Under the pieces are notes generated by a model. That model had not been told where the DNA came from and ran no database searches. It saw only the letters and a list, made by a program, of their open reading frames with translations. A program made the translations under genes and the position numbers. From NCBI RefSeq assembly GCF_000214495.1, contig NZ_AFIJ01000032.1:1-64000 (forward strand): 64,000 nt of DNA. The letters run 5' to 3'. This DNA comes from Megasphaera lornae. GTDB taxonomy: Bacteria; Bacillota; Negativicutes; Veillonellales; Megasphaeraceae. Below are positions 1-9,680 of the stretch, piece after piece (the stretch's first letter is position 1; each line of letters opens with the position of its first letter).

Positions 1-335
1 TTAATAACTTTTATAATCTCCCGTTTCACAATCCCTTTCGCGGCTTTAGGATCTTCCATCTGTTCACAAACCGCAACCTTATATCCTTTTTGTACCAACC
101 TTTCAATATACGTATCCGCCGAATGAAAGGGTACTCCGCACATCGGTACCTTTTCTTTATTACCGCCGGCACGTCCCGTCAAGGTTAAATCCAATTCCCG
201 CGATACGGTAAGCGCGTCTTCAAAAAACATTTCATAAAAATCGCCTAAACGAAAAAATAAAATTTTATCCCGACACCGCTCTTTCACTTCCATGTATTGC
301 TTCATCATGGGAGTCAACTTAATCGCCTCCGCCAT
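1..335 (-). CDS. mutS: DNA mismatch repair protein MutS, N-terminal part (runs off the window)
   Basis: Mismatch-recognition ATPase of the MutSL repair pathway. Only about the first 111 residues are here, and the 3' part lies before position 1. The start ATG is at 333-335, with an AGGAGG-type site just upstream that overlaps the end of miaB. The N-terminal mismatch-binding domain is recognisable: LGDFYEMF carries the Phe-X-Glu motif (F-Y-E) that stacks on the mispaired base, and it is followed by the family stretch [10 protein letters not shown]. It follows miaB with a gap of about 10 bases, so the two are probably co-transcribed. The miaB-mutS order is common in Firmicutes. Confidence 0.95.
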   Translation of the reverse strand, partial: MAEAIKLTPMMKQYMEVKERCRDKILFFRLGDFYEMFFEDALTVSRELDLTLTGRAGGNKEKVPMCGVPFHSADTYIERLVQKGYKVAVCEQMEDPKAAKGIVKREIIKVI

Positions 336-345
336 TCGTTCCTCC

Positions 346-1674
346 TTAGTGAATTACATGCCCCTTTAAAACCCAAGTCTGTCCTTTATCAACCATTACA
401 TCGGCCGTATCGCCGATCTGAACGGAACCGTCTTCTTCCCAAATGATCATTTTATTTCCCCGCGTCCGCCCGAACCAATGCCGGGCATCATTTTTGGTCG
501 GTCCTTCTACAATTACTTCATACGAACGCCCTTCCATCTCCCGGTTCAACGCTAAACTGGTTTCATTTTGTATATCCATCAAACACTGTAACCGCCGACT
601 CTTTTCCGCCGCCGCCACTTGATCCGGCCAAGTCGCCGCCGGCGTACCCGTACGCGGCGAGTAAATAAAGGTATAGGCCATATCATAGCCGACCTGACGA
701 ATAAGCTGCAAGGTTTCTTGAAACATCGCTTCCGTTTCTCCCGGAAAGCCGACGATTAAATCCGTCGTTAATACCAAATCCGACATTTTTTTTCGGGCAT
801 ACGCGATTAAGTCTAAATAATGTTCAACCGTATACCCGCGGTTCATGCGTTTAAGCATAGCATTGGAACCGCTCTGAATCGGTAAATGCAGATGATGCAC
901 CACTCGTGAACCGGCAGCAATCGCATCAATCATAGCCGGCGTCATATCCTTCGGATGACTCGTCATATACCGAATACGTTCCACTCCCGGTACCGTTTCC
1001 AATGCTTCCACCAAGGTGCCGAAATCCGTACCGTCCCGTAAATCCAATCCGTACGAATTGACGTTTTGTCCCAACAGCGTCACTTCTTTATAGCCGTCTT
1101 TTCCCAGCTGCGCCACTTCCCGCACAATTTCCGCCACCGGCCGACTCACTTCGCGACCTCGCACATGAGGAACAATACAATACGTACAAAATTTATTACA
1201 CCCGTTCATAATGGGCACCCAAGCAAAAAATTTATGAAACCGTTTAGTAGGCAAATCATGAAAAGCCGGCAAAGACATGTCCGCAGCTAATGCATGCCCG
1301 GACTTTCCTTGCCGTTCTTGCAACAACGCGGTTAACTTATGAATATTATGCGTGCCGATAACTAAATCGATGTGAGGAGCACGTTCAAATAAGCGTTCTT
1401 GCCATTCCTGCGCCATGCATCCCGTGACGGCAATGACCAACTCGGGATTCCGTTCTTTATAATGTTTTAATTCCCCAATCTTGCCCAACGTTTTTCCTTC
1501 CGCCGTTTCCCGCACGCAACAAGTATTGAGCAAAATTACATCCGCTACATCCATTTCTTCCGTCAACCGGTAGCCTAACGCTTCCAACTGCCCGGCATAC
1601 CGTTCACTGTCGCTGGAATTCATTTGACATCCATACGTCGCAATATACGCAAATTTATTTCCTAAAACATCCAT
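346..1674 (-). CDS. miaB: tRNA-2-methylthio-N6-dimethylallyladenosine synthase MiaB
   Basis: Radical-SAM methylthiotransferase that adds the 2-methylthio group to i6A37 of tRNAs reading UNN codons. The N-terminal cluster-binding cysteines are visible in YGCQMN, NTCCVRE and TGCMAQ. The radical-SAM CxxxCxxC follows as CNKFCTYC, and a TRAM-like C-terminal segment ends the protein. Length is about 442 residues, normal for MiaB. I chose the ATG at 1674, 11 bases after a GGAG. A GTG at 1686 in the same frame is possible but sits on top of that site. It is followed directly by mutS, which suggests one operon. Confidence 0.95.
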   Translation of the reverse strand: MDVLGNKFAYIATYGCQMNSSDSERYAGQLEALGYRLTEEMDVADVILLNTCCVRETAEGKTLGKIGELKHYKERNPELVIAVTGCMAQEWQERLFERAPHIDLVIGTHNIHKLTALLQERQGKSGHALAADMSLPAFHDLPTKRFHKFFAWVPIMNGCNKFCTYCIVPHVRGREVSRPVAEIVREVAQLGKDGYKEVTLLGQNVNSYGLDLRDGTDFGTLVEALETVPGVERIRYMTSHPKDMTPAMIDAIAAGSRVVHHLHLPIQSGSNAMLKRMNRGYTVEHYLDLIAYARKKMSDLVLTTDLIVGFPGETEAMFQETLQLIRQVGYDMAYTFIYSPRTGTPAATWPDQVAAAEKSRRLQCLMDIQNETSLALNREMEGRSYEVIVEGPTKNDARHWFGRTRGNKMIIWEEDGSVQIGDTADVMVDKGQTWVLKGHVIH

Positions 1675-1772
1675 CAGGTTCAACACTCCATATACTATAT
1701 AAGAATTTAATTGTATCTTATATCATACCATAGGGCCCCAACGCACGCAAATTCTCTTTTGTACCTGCTTGC

Positions 1773-2324
1773 TTATAACGGAGAAAAAAGCGGTAAAGTT
1801 TCTAAAAAAATAATGTCTTTTCGTTGAGCCGCTTTTCCTTCCGCCAAAATAGCGGCCTGTCCCACCGAAACAGCCCCCGCTTTTTGTGCCAATTCCGCCA
1901 ACGCCCGCATAGAACCGCCCGTACTGATCACATCATCCACTAACAATACGCGTTTCCCGGAAATCGTTTCCACATCGGCGGACGATAGATACAATCGTTG
2001 CTTTCCTTGCGTCGTAATCGATTGATCTTCCACCCAAATCGGATCTTCCATATATGCTTTTACCGATTTTCTCGCCACAATATACCGGGAATGCCCCATA
2101 CATTCCGCCAACGCGGCCGCCAGAGGAATCCCTTTGGTTTCCGCCGTCATAATATACGCAGCTTGTTGCGGTACTTTCAATGATAACTCCCGTGCCGCCC
2201 GCCGTGTCAATTCCACATCTCCTAAAATAACAAATGCGGCAATAGCCGATGTATCGGATATATTCAAAATCGGTAATCTTCGTGTACATCCGGCTACGGT
2301 CAACTCATACCATCTTTTTTTCAT
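1773..2324 (-). CDS. Adenine-phosphoribosyltransferase-like PRPP-binding protein
   Basis: Type I phosphoribosyltransferase fold of 183 residues. The PRPP-binding loop is clear near residue 128 (VLLVDDVISTGGSM), with the two acidic residues and the Gly-rich turn. Upstream, AYIMTAETKGIPLA and ARKSVKAYM match the Apt/Xpt pattern for binding a purine nucleotide. It may salvage adenine or another purine, or be one of the Apt-like proteins of unknown substrate, and I cannot separate these from sequence. The start ATG has an AAGGAG site at proper distance. The gene stands between tatC and miaB on the same strand with short gaps. Confidence 0.8.
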   Translation of the reverse strand: MKKRWYELTVAGCTRRLPILNISDTSAIAAFVILGDVELTRRAARELSLKVPQQAAYIMTAETKGIPLAAALAECMGHSRYIVARKSVKAYMEDPIWVEDQSITTQGKQRLYLSSADVETISGKRVLLVDDVISTGGSMRALAELAQKAGAVSVGQAAILAEGKAAQRKDIIFLETLPLFSPL

Positions 2325-2376
2325 CGTCTCCGCTCCTTACCCTACAATATTTTTCATTCATCATACGTATACGCAC

Positions 2377-3087
2377 TCATTTACCGAATAGTATACGTAC
2401 GGAAAAAATACTTATTTCATACAGCAGAATCATCGGTACGGCAATCATCGTCTGTGTAAACATATCCGTAGTAGGCGATACAACGCCGCCAAAAATAAAC
2501 GCACCGACTATCATATAACGCCTTTTTTTACAAAGCCCCTGTTCCGTAACAATCCCCATAGCCGCCAACAGCAGAATAACCAACGGCAATTCAAATGCCA
2601 GTCCGAACGGCAGTACAAACGATATGACAAAAGAAATATATGCGCTAAGAGAAAGCATAGACTGCACCGAGCTGCCGGAAAAACTCAACAAAAAGCGCAC
2701 GGCAGTCGGCAATACCAACACATAGGCAAAAGCCAGGCCGCTATAAAATAATAGGACACTGAACGGTAATAAACGCTTTGCTATACGCCGTACGGGCGGC
2801 GTTAACGCCGGTGCGAAAAAGGCCCATACTTGATAGATCAAAAAGGGTAAGGTGCCTATGACGCTTACGATTACCGCTAATTCCAAATAGGTAAAAAACA
2901 CTTCTGTAGGACTGAAAAAATACAATTCCCCCACCGGTGCCGCCAGAATATGAAGAAGATCCCCCATATACCCGTATGCCGCAACGGCACCGCCTGCAAT
3001 CACCGCCGCAGAGACCGCCAGCCGCCGGCGCAATTCCTGCAAATGCCCGCTGACGGGCATACATTTTTCCTCATTGTTTGCCGTCAT
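2377..3087 (-). CDS. tatC: Sec-independent protein translocase subunit TatC
   Basis: Multi-spanning receptor of the twin-arginine translocase, which exports folded proteins carrying RR signal peptides. The product has 236 residues and about six membrane segments. The N-terminal HLQELRRRL motif and the FFAPALTPPVRR loop near residue 90 are typical of TatC. The start ATG (3085-3087) overlaps the end of tatA by 17 bases and has an AGAGGA site inside tatA, so the two are translationally coupled. With a single TatA-type partner, this looks like a minimal TatAC system as in many Firmicutes. Confidence 0.95.
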   Translation of the reverse strand: MTANNEEKCMPVSGHLQELRRRLAVSAAVIAGGAVAAYGYMGDLLHILAAPVGELYFFSPTEVFFTYLELAVIVSVIGTLPFLIYQVWAFFAPALTPPVRRIAKRLLPFSVLLFYSGLAFAYVLVLPTAVRFLLSFSGSSVQSMLSLSAYISFVISFVLPFGLAFELPLVILLLAAMGIVTEQGLCKKRRYMIVGAFIFGGVVSPTTDMFTQTMIAVPMILLYEISIFSVRILFGK

Positions 3088-3298
3088 GTTCGTCCTCTTT
3101 CGCGGTGAGTTCTGCCGGTTTACGCGGTAAGGCGGGATGTTCTTTCCGTATTTCCACTTCTACCGTTTCCGTTTCTTCCATAGCTTGCCGAAATTCACGC
3201 ACGCATTTTCCTAAGGATCGACTGATTTCCGGTAATTTTTTCGGTCCGAAAACCAATAATGCCACAATCCCGACCAATATCAACTCACTCATTCCCAT
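3071..3298 (-). CDS. tatA: Sec-independent translocase protein TatA
   Basis: Single-span pore-forming subunit of the Tat pathway, about 75 residues. The N-terminal membrane helix (SELILVGIVALLVFG) is followed directly by the family hinge FGPKKLPEI, an amphipathic helix and an acidic/basic tail. I chose the ATG at 3298 because AGGAGG lies six bases upstream. A longer frame to 3337 lacks such a site and would run into the tRNA terminator. It overlaps tatC. Confidence 0.93.
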   Translation of the reverse strand: MGMSELILVGIVALLVFGPKKLPEISRSLGKCVREFRQAMEETETVEVEIRKEHPALPRKPAELTAKEDEHDGKQ

Positions 3299-3324
3299 AG
3301 CGTTCCTCCTGCTAAGGCTGATAA

Positions 3325-3355
3325 GAAAAAAACGCATCCTCCATGAGGATGCGTT
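3325..3355 (-). terminator. Rho-independent terminator after tRNA-Leu
   Basis: Ten-base perfect stem (3331-3340 with 3346-3355) and a five-base loop, followed on the minus strand by a run of T. It lies between the tRNA-Leu 3' end and tatA. Confidence 0.85.
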
Positions 3356-3362
3356 GCTATTT

Positions 3363-3447
3363 TGGTGCCGGAGAAGGGACTTGAACCCCCACGGTGTTAC
3401 CCGCCTGATTTTGAGTCAGGTGCGTCTGCCAATTCCGCCACTCCGGC
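3363..3447 (-). tRNA. tRNA-Leu (anticodon CAA)
   Basis: The acceptor strands GCCGGAG and CTCCGGC pair. A long variable arm marks a class II tRNA, and the loop CTCAAAA gives anticodon CAA, reading the leucine codon UUG. The GTTCAAGTC T-arm is present and the 3' CCA is encoded (TGG at 3363-3365). Confidence 0.97.
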
Positions 3448-3635
3448 ATGTTGTCTTTCCTTGTTTCTCAAGGACAAGATTTATTATATCAGATTTTTCA
3501 TTTTCGTCAAGCACTTTTCTATTTTTCTATACCCTAATCACAAAAAAAGTAGTTTCGAATGCTGCCGGAACCGCATAAAACAAGTTCGAGTTCGTACCTT
3601 GCTTAAAGCGGCACTCCGACAGGGGGTAAAGAAAT

Positions 3636-3682
3636 ACAAAAACAAGTGCCGAGAAAACGCTTCCCGCTCTCTTGGCACTTGT
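3636..3682 (-). terminator. Terminator of the VTT-domain gene
   Basis: Nine-base stem (3642-3650 with 3674-3682), with a further GAGA/TCTC pairing inside, followed by T5 on the minus strand. It sits directly downstream of the membrane protein at 3700. Confidence 0.8.
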
Positions 3683-3699
3683 ATCTGTCCGAGCCACTT

Positions 3700-4389
3700 T
3701 CAAAACATCTTGTGTTTTTTTTCTAAATGTTTGCGAAACCAAATAAATCCGTAAATAATCGCTAACAACAAAATAAGACCCAACAATCGTTGCCAATGCT
3801 CTTGAATACGTAATAAATCATGCCCCAACCACACTTCAATAATAACTGCCGGTAATTTTCCCAAAAAGTTGGCAATAAATTGATCGCGATAAGAAATGTT
3901 ACTCAAGGCGCCGAAGGCAGTAACAAACATATTGGGCGAATAAGGAATAGCACGTCCAATCATCATTGTTCGCAAACAGCTGTGCGAGTCGAATTTTTCC
4001 AACACATGACTCCGTGCCAATAATTTTTGCGCCTGCTTATGAAACAGCGTACGGGTTAATCGAAAACTGATTTCGATACCGATTACTTCCCCTATCCAAG
4101 AAATAATAATTCCCGGCACAAGACCGAAAATAATTCCGTTTACCGTTAAAAATAAAATAGAAGGAAAGCCTACCGCATTGACCAACGCAATCATTACCAT
4201 ACTGACAATAACCGCCGCATATCCGAAAGAAGCAATATAATACGCCAATCCGTCCAAATCCCCTTGAATAACCAGCCGTCCCATTTCCGCAAAAAAGCCG
4301 GGCAAACACAACTGTACTGCAGCGATCATCAATATGATTAAGAGAATACTGCCGCTTTTTAACAGCCTACTTAAGTTTTTATCAGTCAT
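3700..4389 (-). CDS. TVP38/TMEM64 (VTT domain) family membrane protein
   Basis: Integral membrane protein of about 229 residues and some six hydrophobic segments. The VTT/SNARE-associated (DedA-related) signature is visible in the middle: GFPSILFLTVNGIIFG, then GEVIGIEISFRLTRTL, and later RAIPYSPNMFVTAFGA. Proteins of this superfamily are membrane transporters or scramblases of poorly defined substrate. I give no specific role. The ATG at 4389 has an AAGGAT site; another ATG at 4410 lacks one. It has its own terminator downstream. Confidence 0.85.
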   Translation of the reverse strand: MTDKNLSRLLKSGSILLIILMIAAVQLCLPGFFAEMGRLVIQGDLDGLAYYIASFGYAAVIVSMVMIALVNAVGFPSILFLTVNGIIFGLVPGIIISWIGEVIGIEISFRLTRTLFHKQAQKLLARSHVLEKFDSHSCLRTMMIGRAIPYSPNMFVTAFGALSNISYRDQFIANFLGKLPAVIIEVWLGHDLLRIQEHWQRLLGLILLLAIIYGFIWFRKHLEKKHKMF

Positions 4390-4510
4390 ATATATTCTAT
4401 CCTTTGTCATTGCACGATCTCATGAAGGCACTTCATGAGTCAGACCTTACTTATTATACGAAAAAAACTTCGTCTTGGCTAGTCAAAGCATATTCCGTCC
4501 CCGCCGGTAT

Positions 4511-5530
4511 TTAATACAGTTTCCATAATGTCTTATGATATACGGCCCATAATGTTTTAATCGATAAGTATAAAATCAAGCCTGTCCCGAAAATAAGCAA
4601 AGCGCCGGCTAACGTTTTCGTCCATAATGCCGCATGATCTATGCTGTAATGAAGCACGCCATTGGCAAATGCCATCGTCGGGAAACTGCAGGCCCACCAT
4701 CCCATGCAAAACCGAGAATGCCGCATAACATGTACTATTTTCAGCACGACCGGCCAAAACATAAAAATACCCGCATTAATAAACAATTCCGTAAATGTGT
4801 CCGGCTGAAAAGTAGCCGTATAGGTTATATACCCCATGCCGAAAGGGGCCATTAAAATCATTAAACTCGGCTGTACCGCATCGGGCATATGTTTGGAAAA
4901 AATACTGTGCGTAAATAATAAAGCAATGACAGGAATCCCGGTTACCAAACCGATGGCCACACAAAATATCGAAATATCATGAAATCCCGGATTTTGTAAC
5001 ATATTACCGGCAACCGGAATCGTTATCGGGCCCAATACCGCCAACAGCCATGCCGGCGTAACCGATTCGACGACTTGATCATCATATAGCCAATGTTTTA
5101 ATAATACCCAACTGAAAATCATAATTAACAGCATGCCGGCATACCAAAAAAAACTTGCCAGTGCATGATTATAGGGAGATAAAACAGCTGCCAACAATAC
5201 GGTAGAAACATTGAATGTTCCAAAAAAATTAACTTTTGTCGGGCTGTTCCATTCCGCCAACACGGCGTCGGCGTCACGTTTCCATTTCTGAAAATACCGA
5301 ATGAAAATAAGCACATATAATAAGAGCGCAAACGCACCGAAGCCTTCGCCGATACCCGCCGGTACGCCCCAAATATCATGTGCCAATCGCCAACCGAAAC
5401 AAAGCCCACAATATCCCATAGATGCTGAAAATGTCGAAATCGACATAAAATGGACAAACCCGATATTTCGAATTCTGTCCCGCTCGCCACGTTGAATCAC
5501 TTCAATATGTTTCGTCAAGCTATTCCCCAC
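4511..5530 (-). CDS. TDT-family (TehA/SLAC1-like) transporter
   Basis: Membrane protein of about 339 residues with roughly ten hydrophobic segments. The pattern resembles the tellurite-resistance/dicarboxylate transporter (TDT, TehA, SLAC1) family: an N-terminal HFMSISTFSASMGYCGL segment and later GPITIPVAGNM and MAPFGMGYITY. Family members are anion channels or carriers for dicarboxylates, sulfite or malate. The substrate here is unknown. The start is uncertain: GTG at 5530, or TTG at 5518, which has the better spacing to GGTGGGG. It follows truA by 54 bases and may be the last gene of the ecf-truA unit. Confidence 0.8.
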   Translation of the reverse strand: MGNSLTKHIEVIQRGERDRIRNIGFVHFMSISTFSASMGYCGLCFGWRLAHDIWGVPAGIGEGFGAFALLLYVLIFIRYFQKWKRDADAVLAEWNSPTKVNFFGTFNVSTVLLAAVLSPYNHALASFFWYAGMLLIMIFSWVLLKHWLYDDQVVESVTPAWLLAVLGPITIPVAGNMLQNPGFHDISIFCVAIGLVTGIPVIALLFTHSIFSKHMPDAVQPSLMILMAPFGMGYITYTATFQPDTFTELFINAGIFMFWPVVLKIVHVMRHSRFCMGWWACSFPTMAFANGVLHYSIDHAALWTKTLAGALLIFGTGLILYLSIKTLWAVYHKTLWKLY

Positions 5531-5584
5531 CTTATTGTCCCGCTAATTTTCTTAGTATTCGGGAACCAGAATTTGTCGGATTGC

Positions 5585-6373
5585 TTACATAGAGGCACCG
5601 GTTATATCCCGCACGACACACCTGCGACGAGCTTCCGTATAAAACACTTCTTCCAAACAAAGTCCGCCTGCCGGTGCTGTTGCCCCTAATTTTTTTCTAT
5701 CCAACCCTTTCAGTATACGCCTAAAATGAATTGTAGTAAACCTGTGCAGTCCGATATCCGCCAACCCGCCTGCCATATTCCGTACCATATGGTATAAAAA
5801 GCCGTCTCCGATAACATGAATCTCTACATTATCTCTATTTTTTTGTATTTGCACGGCATACATCGTTTTTATAGGATTCATAGGGGTCGTATTTTTTCCT
5901 TCAAATGCCGAGAAATCATGCGTTCCCAACAAAATATTCGCGCCCTGCCGCATCGCTTCCACATCCAAAGGTTTGCGAATAAACCAACTGTACCGTAATT
6001 GAAACGGATCCGGGACGGCGCGATTGACAATACGATAGCAATAATGTTTCCCGCAATTATCATGACGCACACTGAAGTGCGAGGCCATTTCTCTTGCCTG
6101 TAATACGGCAATCGTCGGCGGCAAATACGCTTTCATCGCATAAGGAATTTTGTCTACAGGAATAGAGCCGGAAGCGTAAAAATTAACCACTTGTCCGCGG
6201 GCGTGCACGCCCGCATCCGTGCGTGCCGCCCCGTAGACCGTAATAGGTTCTTGAAATATACGCGTTAACGCCTCTTCTATATATTGTTGAATAGAAGAGG
6301 CGTTAGTTTGTCGTTGAAATCCATGAAAATCCGTGCCGTCGTAGGCCACAATAAGACAAATATTTTTTTTCAT
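5585..6373 (-). CDS. truA: tRNA pseudouridine(38-40) synthase TruA
   Basis: Makes pseudouridine at positions 38-40 of the tRNA anticodon arm. The catalytic aspartate is in GAARTDAGVHA near residue 50, preceded by YDGTDFHGFQRQ. The later FLYHMVRNM segment is also typical. About 262 residues, normal length. The ATG at 6373 forms an ATGA overlap with the end of ecfT, which favours it over the in-frame GTG at 6382. Its place at the end of the ecf operon is usual in Firmicutes. Confidence 0.95.
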   Translation of the reverse strand: MKKNICLIVAYDGTDFHGFQRQTNASSIQQYIEEALTRIFQEPITVYGAARTDAGVHARGQVVNFYASGSIPVDKIPYAMKAYLPPTIAVLQAREMASHFSVRHDNCGKHYCYRIVNRAVPDPFQLRYSWFIRKPLDVEAMRQGANILLGTHDFSAFEGKNTTPMNPIKTMYAVQIQKNRDNVEIHVIGDGFLYHMVRNMAGGLADIGLHRFTTIHFRRILKGLDRKKLGATAPAGGLCLEEVFYTEARRRCVVRDITGASM

Positions 6374-7170
6374 AGACACCACCGCACCCCCGCCAAGATA
6401 ACCGTAATAACAATAATGACGCCCAACGCCGCACCGTCTTTTGCGGTATATTCCAATTCATGCAATCGCGTTCTTCCCGTACCGCCCCGATAACACCGTG
6501 CTTCCATGGCAATCGCCAAATCATCCGCCCGCCGAAAAGCACTGACAAAAAGAGGCACCAACAAGGGAATCATATTTTTACCGCGTTGTAAAATATTGCC
6601 GCTCGTAAAATTAGCGCCTCGTGCAGTTTGCGCCTTCATAATTCGTTCCGTTTCTTCCAACAACGTGGGAATAAATCGTAACGCAATCGTCATCATCATC
6701 GCCAATTCATGAGCAGGCACACCGAAACGCTTAAAAGGATTCAATAAATGTTCAATACCGTCCGTCAAAACAATAGGAGAAGTAGTATACGTCAATAATG
6801 ACGAAAAAACAATTAAAAAAACCAATCGTGCCGTCATCAGGGCGCCCTGCGTCACGCCTTCCCGGGTAATATGCAAAAATCCCCACTGCCACAAACTCTG
6901 TCCCGGCGTGGTAAATACATGAATCCCCATCGTAAACACAATAATAACCCATAAGGGTTTCAAAGATTTGAGAATTAATTTGACCGGTAAGCGGGAAATA
7001 ATAAAATTACCCATAACAAATATCGCTACAATCGCATAGGTCGCCAAGGAATTCGCCAAAAAAATAGCAATAATAAATAGCATCGTCCCTATAATTTTGG
7101 CACGAGGATCCAACCGATGAAGTAACGAATTACCCGGAAAAAATTGACCCAACGTAATATCAGTGAGCAT
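6370..7170 (-). CDS. ecfT: Energy-coupling factor transporter transmembrane protein EcfT
   Basis: Membrane coupling subunit of group II ECF vitamin transporters. It joins the two ATPases to interchangeable substrate-binding S components. The N-terminal FFPGNSLLHRLDPRAKI is diagnostic, as are the C-terminal coupling helices with ARG motifs (QTARGA near residue 186 and MEARCYRGG further on). I chose the ATG at 7170, preceded by GGAAGGAG and overlapping ecfA2 by 11 bases. An upstream frame to 7194 lacks this site. It overlaps truA (ATGA). Confidence 0.95.
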   Translation of the reverse strand: MLTDITLGQFFPGNSLLHRLDPRAKIIGTMLFIIAIFLANSLATYAIVAIFVMGNFIISRLPVKLILKSLKPLWVIIVFTMGIHVFTTPGQSLWQWGFLHITREGVTQGALMTARLVFLIVFSSLLTYTTSPIVLTDGIEHLLNPFKRFGVPAHELAMMMTIALRFIPTLLEETERIMKAQTARGANFTSGNILQRGKNMIPLLVPLFVSAFRRADDLAIAMEARCYRGGTGRTRLHELEYTAKDGAALGVIIVITVILAGVRWCL

Positions 7171-8029
7171 GTTGCTTCTCCTTCCAAGCTTCATAAATCA
7201 ACCGGGCACCTTCCTCTACCGTATGTACCCGCTCGCCTACCGCCAACCCCCGGTGTTTTAAATAGTGCAACAACTCCGTAATCGGCGGTACCGCCACCCC
7301 GGCGCCTTGTAAAAGAGAGCGTTGCGAAGAAAAAATATCTAAAGGATTGCCATCTAAAATCACATTTCCTTGTTTTAATACTAATAAACGATTGGCCATA
7401 GCCGCAATGTCTTCCATATTATGTGAAATTAAAATAACCGTTACCCCTTTTTCCTGATGCAATGCACGAATTTGGGCAAAAATTTCCCGTCTCCCGACAG
7501 GATCCAAGCCGGCCGACGGTTCATCTAAAATCAAGTATTTCGGAGCCATGGCAATCACCCCGGCAATGGCCACTCGCCGCATTTGTCCCCCGCTCAATCG
7601 GAACGGCGAACGATCTTTATACTGTTCATAATCCATGCCGACAAACATCATAGCTTCTTTTACCCGGGCTTGCAGAGCCGGCCCTGTCAGCCCCATATTT
7701 TTCGGTCCGAAGGCAATATCTTCGGCAATAGTTTCTTCAAATAATTGATATTCGGGATACTGAAAAACCATCCCTACTTTTCGTTTTGCCTTGCGCGCCG
7801 CCTCTTGTTTTTGGGAAATATCCGTCCCATCTATACCGACACGCCCGCCGGTAGGTTGAATCAACCCGTTTAACAATTGCACCAATGTTGATTTTCCTGA
7901 ACCGGTATGGCCGATAATGCCTATAAAATCGCCTTCTTTAATTTCCAAGTCCAGCGGATATAATGCTTTCTTTTCAAAAGGCGATCCTATCCCATAGGTA
8001 TACGTCACCGCTTCCAATTTTATGGACAT
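7160..8029 (-). CDS. ecfA2: Energy-coupling factor ATPase EcfA2
   Basis: Second ATPase of the ECF module, 289 residues. Walker A is GHTGSGKST near residue 40, the Q-loop region reads VFQYPEYQLFEETI, the signature is LSGGQMRRVAIAG, and Walker B is YLILDEPSAGLDP. QYPEYQLFE is the version seen in EcfA2-type subunits, while EcfA1 has QHPDNQ. It overlaps ecfA1 by 10 bases and ecfT by 11, so all are probably made in fixed ratio. The ATG has a GGAG site within ecfA1. Confidence 0.95.
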   Translation of the reverse strand: MSIKLEAVTYTYGIGSPFEKKALYPLDLEIKEGDFIGIIGHTGSGKSTLVQLLNGLIQPTGGRVGIDGTDISQKQEAARKAKRKVGMVFQYPEYQLFEETIAEDIAFGPKNMGLTGPALQARVKEAMMFVGMDYEQYKDRSPFRLSGGQMRRVAIAGVIAMAPKYLILDEPSAGLDPVGRREIFAQIRALHQEKGVTVILISHNMEDIAAMANRLLVLKQGNVILDGNPLDIFSSQRSLLQGAGVAVPPITELLHYLKHRGLAVGERVHTVEEGARLIYEAWKEKQHAH

Positions 8030-8853
8030 AGTATGTCTCCCAACTCTTCTTTAGTAATGACTTGAGACGGTACATGCACCTGTCTGCGTCGTAACCAATC
8101 TGCAACTTCCGCCGCTACCGGAACATCCAATCCCATATTTCGCAATCGTTCCGCTTGCGAAAAAACAGTATGCGGCGTACCTTCTTCCGCCAACACGCCT
8201 TCCTGTATGACTACCACCCGATCCGCTTGTACCGCTTCTTCCATAAAGTGCGTAATTAAAACAATCGTAATTCCTTCCGCATGCAGTTGCAATAATGTTT
8301 CCATAACTTCCCGCCGACCTTCCGGATCCAACATAGCCGTCGGTTCATCCAATACAATACATTGCGAATGCATCGCTAAAATCCCGGCAATCGCCACTCG
8401 CTGTTTTTGCCCGCCGCTCAATAAGTGCGGGCCGTGTTTCGCAAAAGAGGTCATTCCTACTCGTGCTAACGATTGCTTCACCCGTTCTTGAATTTCTTCC
8501 GAAGGAACCCCTAAATTTTCCGGTCCGAAGGCAACATCTTCTTCCACAATAGAAGCGACAATTTGATTATCGGGATGTTGAAAAACCATTCCCACTTCTT
8601 GACGAATCGCCCATATATTTTTCATATCCGACGTCGCTTTACCGTTAATGATACAACGTCCCGATGTCGGCAATAACAATCCGTTCAAATGCTTTGCCAA
8701 GGTAGATTTTCCGGAGCCGTTAGTGCCGATAATCGCGATAAATTCTCCTGCGCCGATGGTTAAAGATATATCTTTAACCGCATATACACACGTACCGTTT
8801 TCATCTTCATAAGCATGACTCAAGTGTTCCAATGTAATCATAGGTTCGCTCAT
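8020..8853 (-). CDS. ecfA1: Energy-coupling factor ATPase EcfA1
   Basis: First gene of the ECF operon, 277 residues. Walker A is GTNGSGKST, the Q-loop FQHPDNQIVA is typical of EcfA1, the signature is LSGGQKQRVAIAG and Walker B is CIVLDEPTAMLDP. The chosen ATG at 8853 has AGGAG eight bases upstream. The in-frame start at 8883 has no such site. No S component lies next to the module, so it likely serves scattered S components such as the RibU-like protein at 50905. Confidence 0.95.
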   Translation of the reverse strand: MSEPMITLEHLSHAYEDENGTCVYAVKDISLTIGAGEFIAIIGTNGSGKSTLAKHLNGLLLPTSGRCIINGKATSDMKNIWAIRQEVGMVFQHPDNQIVASIVEEDVAFGPENLGVPSEEIQERVKQSLARVGMTSFAKHGPHLLSGGQKQRVAIAGILAMHSQCIVLDEPTAMLDPEGRREVMETLLQLHAEGITIVLITHFMEEAVQADRVVVIQEGVLAEEGTPHTVFSQAERLRNMGLDVPVAAEVADWLRRRQVHVPSQVITKEELGDILCP

Positions 8854-8945
8854 GATTTCGCTCCTCTTTTTATTCAGTCTCATTCATTATACATTTTTTA
8901 CTTTTTTTGTAAAATAAAAAGAACGAAAAAACAGCATAATTAAGC

Positions 8946-9494
8946 TTATACCTCTCTATCCTCTCCATAAATGTTATCCTTGTCTTTTTTGTTCACAGTA
9001 AACAAACACAGATACATTACCGCCGCTGCCGCCAAGAATACATTCCATAAAAGTACATTTTTAACAAGCGGTAAAATGTACAGGCTTAAATAAAAAAATA
9101 AAGGAATAATAAAAGCGGCACCTTGTATATTCAAGTCATGACACCGTCGTACACCTAATGAAAATTCGGCAACTACAACAGGAATCGACAAAATAATAAA
9201 AATAATAAAAAATAAGATTGCCAAGTCTTGTCGTCCGATAAGTAAAGATTCTACAAAGCGACTATATAAAATTAACGAATATAGGACCTGGGCCGCCATT
9301 AACACCAACGTACGTAAAATAAACGGTCGTCGCGCCAATCTTCCTTCCGTACGAAAGTATTTGGCGCGCAAATCCCCTATACTCGTAAAACTGACGGTAC
9401 CATTTCCGGCACGTGCAGGCAATTCAAATCCTCTACGCAATTTAATTTCCTGCTCCGATCTTTTTTTCAAACGAATTTTTTTCTTCTCTTTCAC
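8946..9494 (-). CDS. DUF805 family membrane protein
   Basis: Protein of 182 residues with a basic cytoplasmic N terminus and four hydrophobic segments. The family markers are visible: YFRTEGRLARRPF before the first segment and GVRRCHDLNIQGA between segments two and three, where DUF805 proteins have an RRLHD motif. Function is unknown in general. The start is a GTG (9492-9494) nine bases after GGGAGG. It is separated from ecfA1 by about 90 bases and transcribed in the same direction. Confidence 0.8.
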   Translation of the reverse strand: MKEKKKIRLKKRSEQEIKLRRGFELPARAGNGTVSFTSIGDLRAKYFRTEGRLARRPFILRTLVLMAAQVLYSLILYSRFVESLLIGRQDLAILFFIIFIILSIPVVVAEFSLGVRRCHDLNIQGAAFIIPLFFYLSLYILPLVKNVLLWNVFLAAAAVMYLCLFTVNKKDKDNIYGEDREV

Positions 9495-9627
9495 TGCCTG
9501 TTTCCTCCCGCGGGCTGATCATGAATAAAAATGAGATAGTTCCATGTTACCATATTCTCCGCAACGGCTCAATATATTTTACCTTTCTCCGTCGCTGCGG
9601 GCGCCGGGTAAACGGACCCTGTAACGC

Positions 9628-9666
9628 AAAAAAGCCTATGCGCCATTCGAATAACGCACAGGCTTT
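9628..9666 (-). terminator. Terminator of the nrdDG operon
   Basis: Twelve-base stem (9631-9642 with 9655-9666, one mismatch) followed by T6 on the minus strand, just after the nrdG stop. Confidence 0.88.
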
Positions 9667-9680
9667 ATACCCTGTTCCCT

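Noticed and set aside
5301..5689. Short open frames opposite the TDT gene
   Set aside because: They lie antisense to a clear membrane protein and lack ribosome sites.
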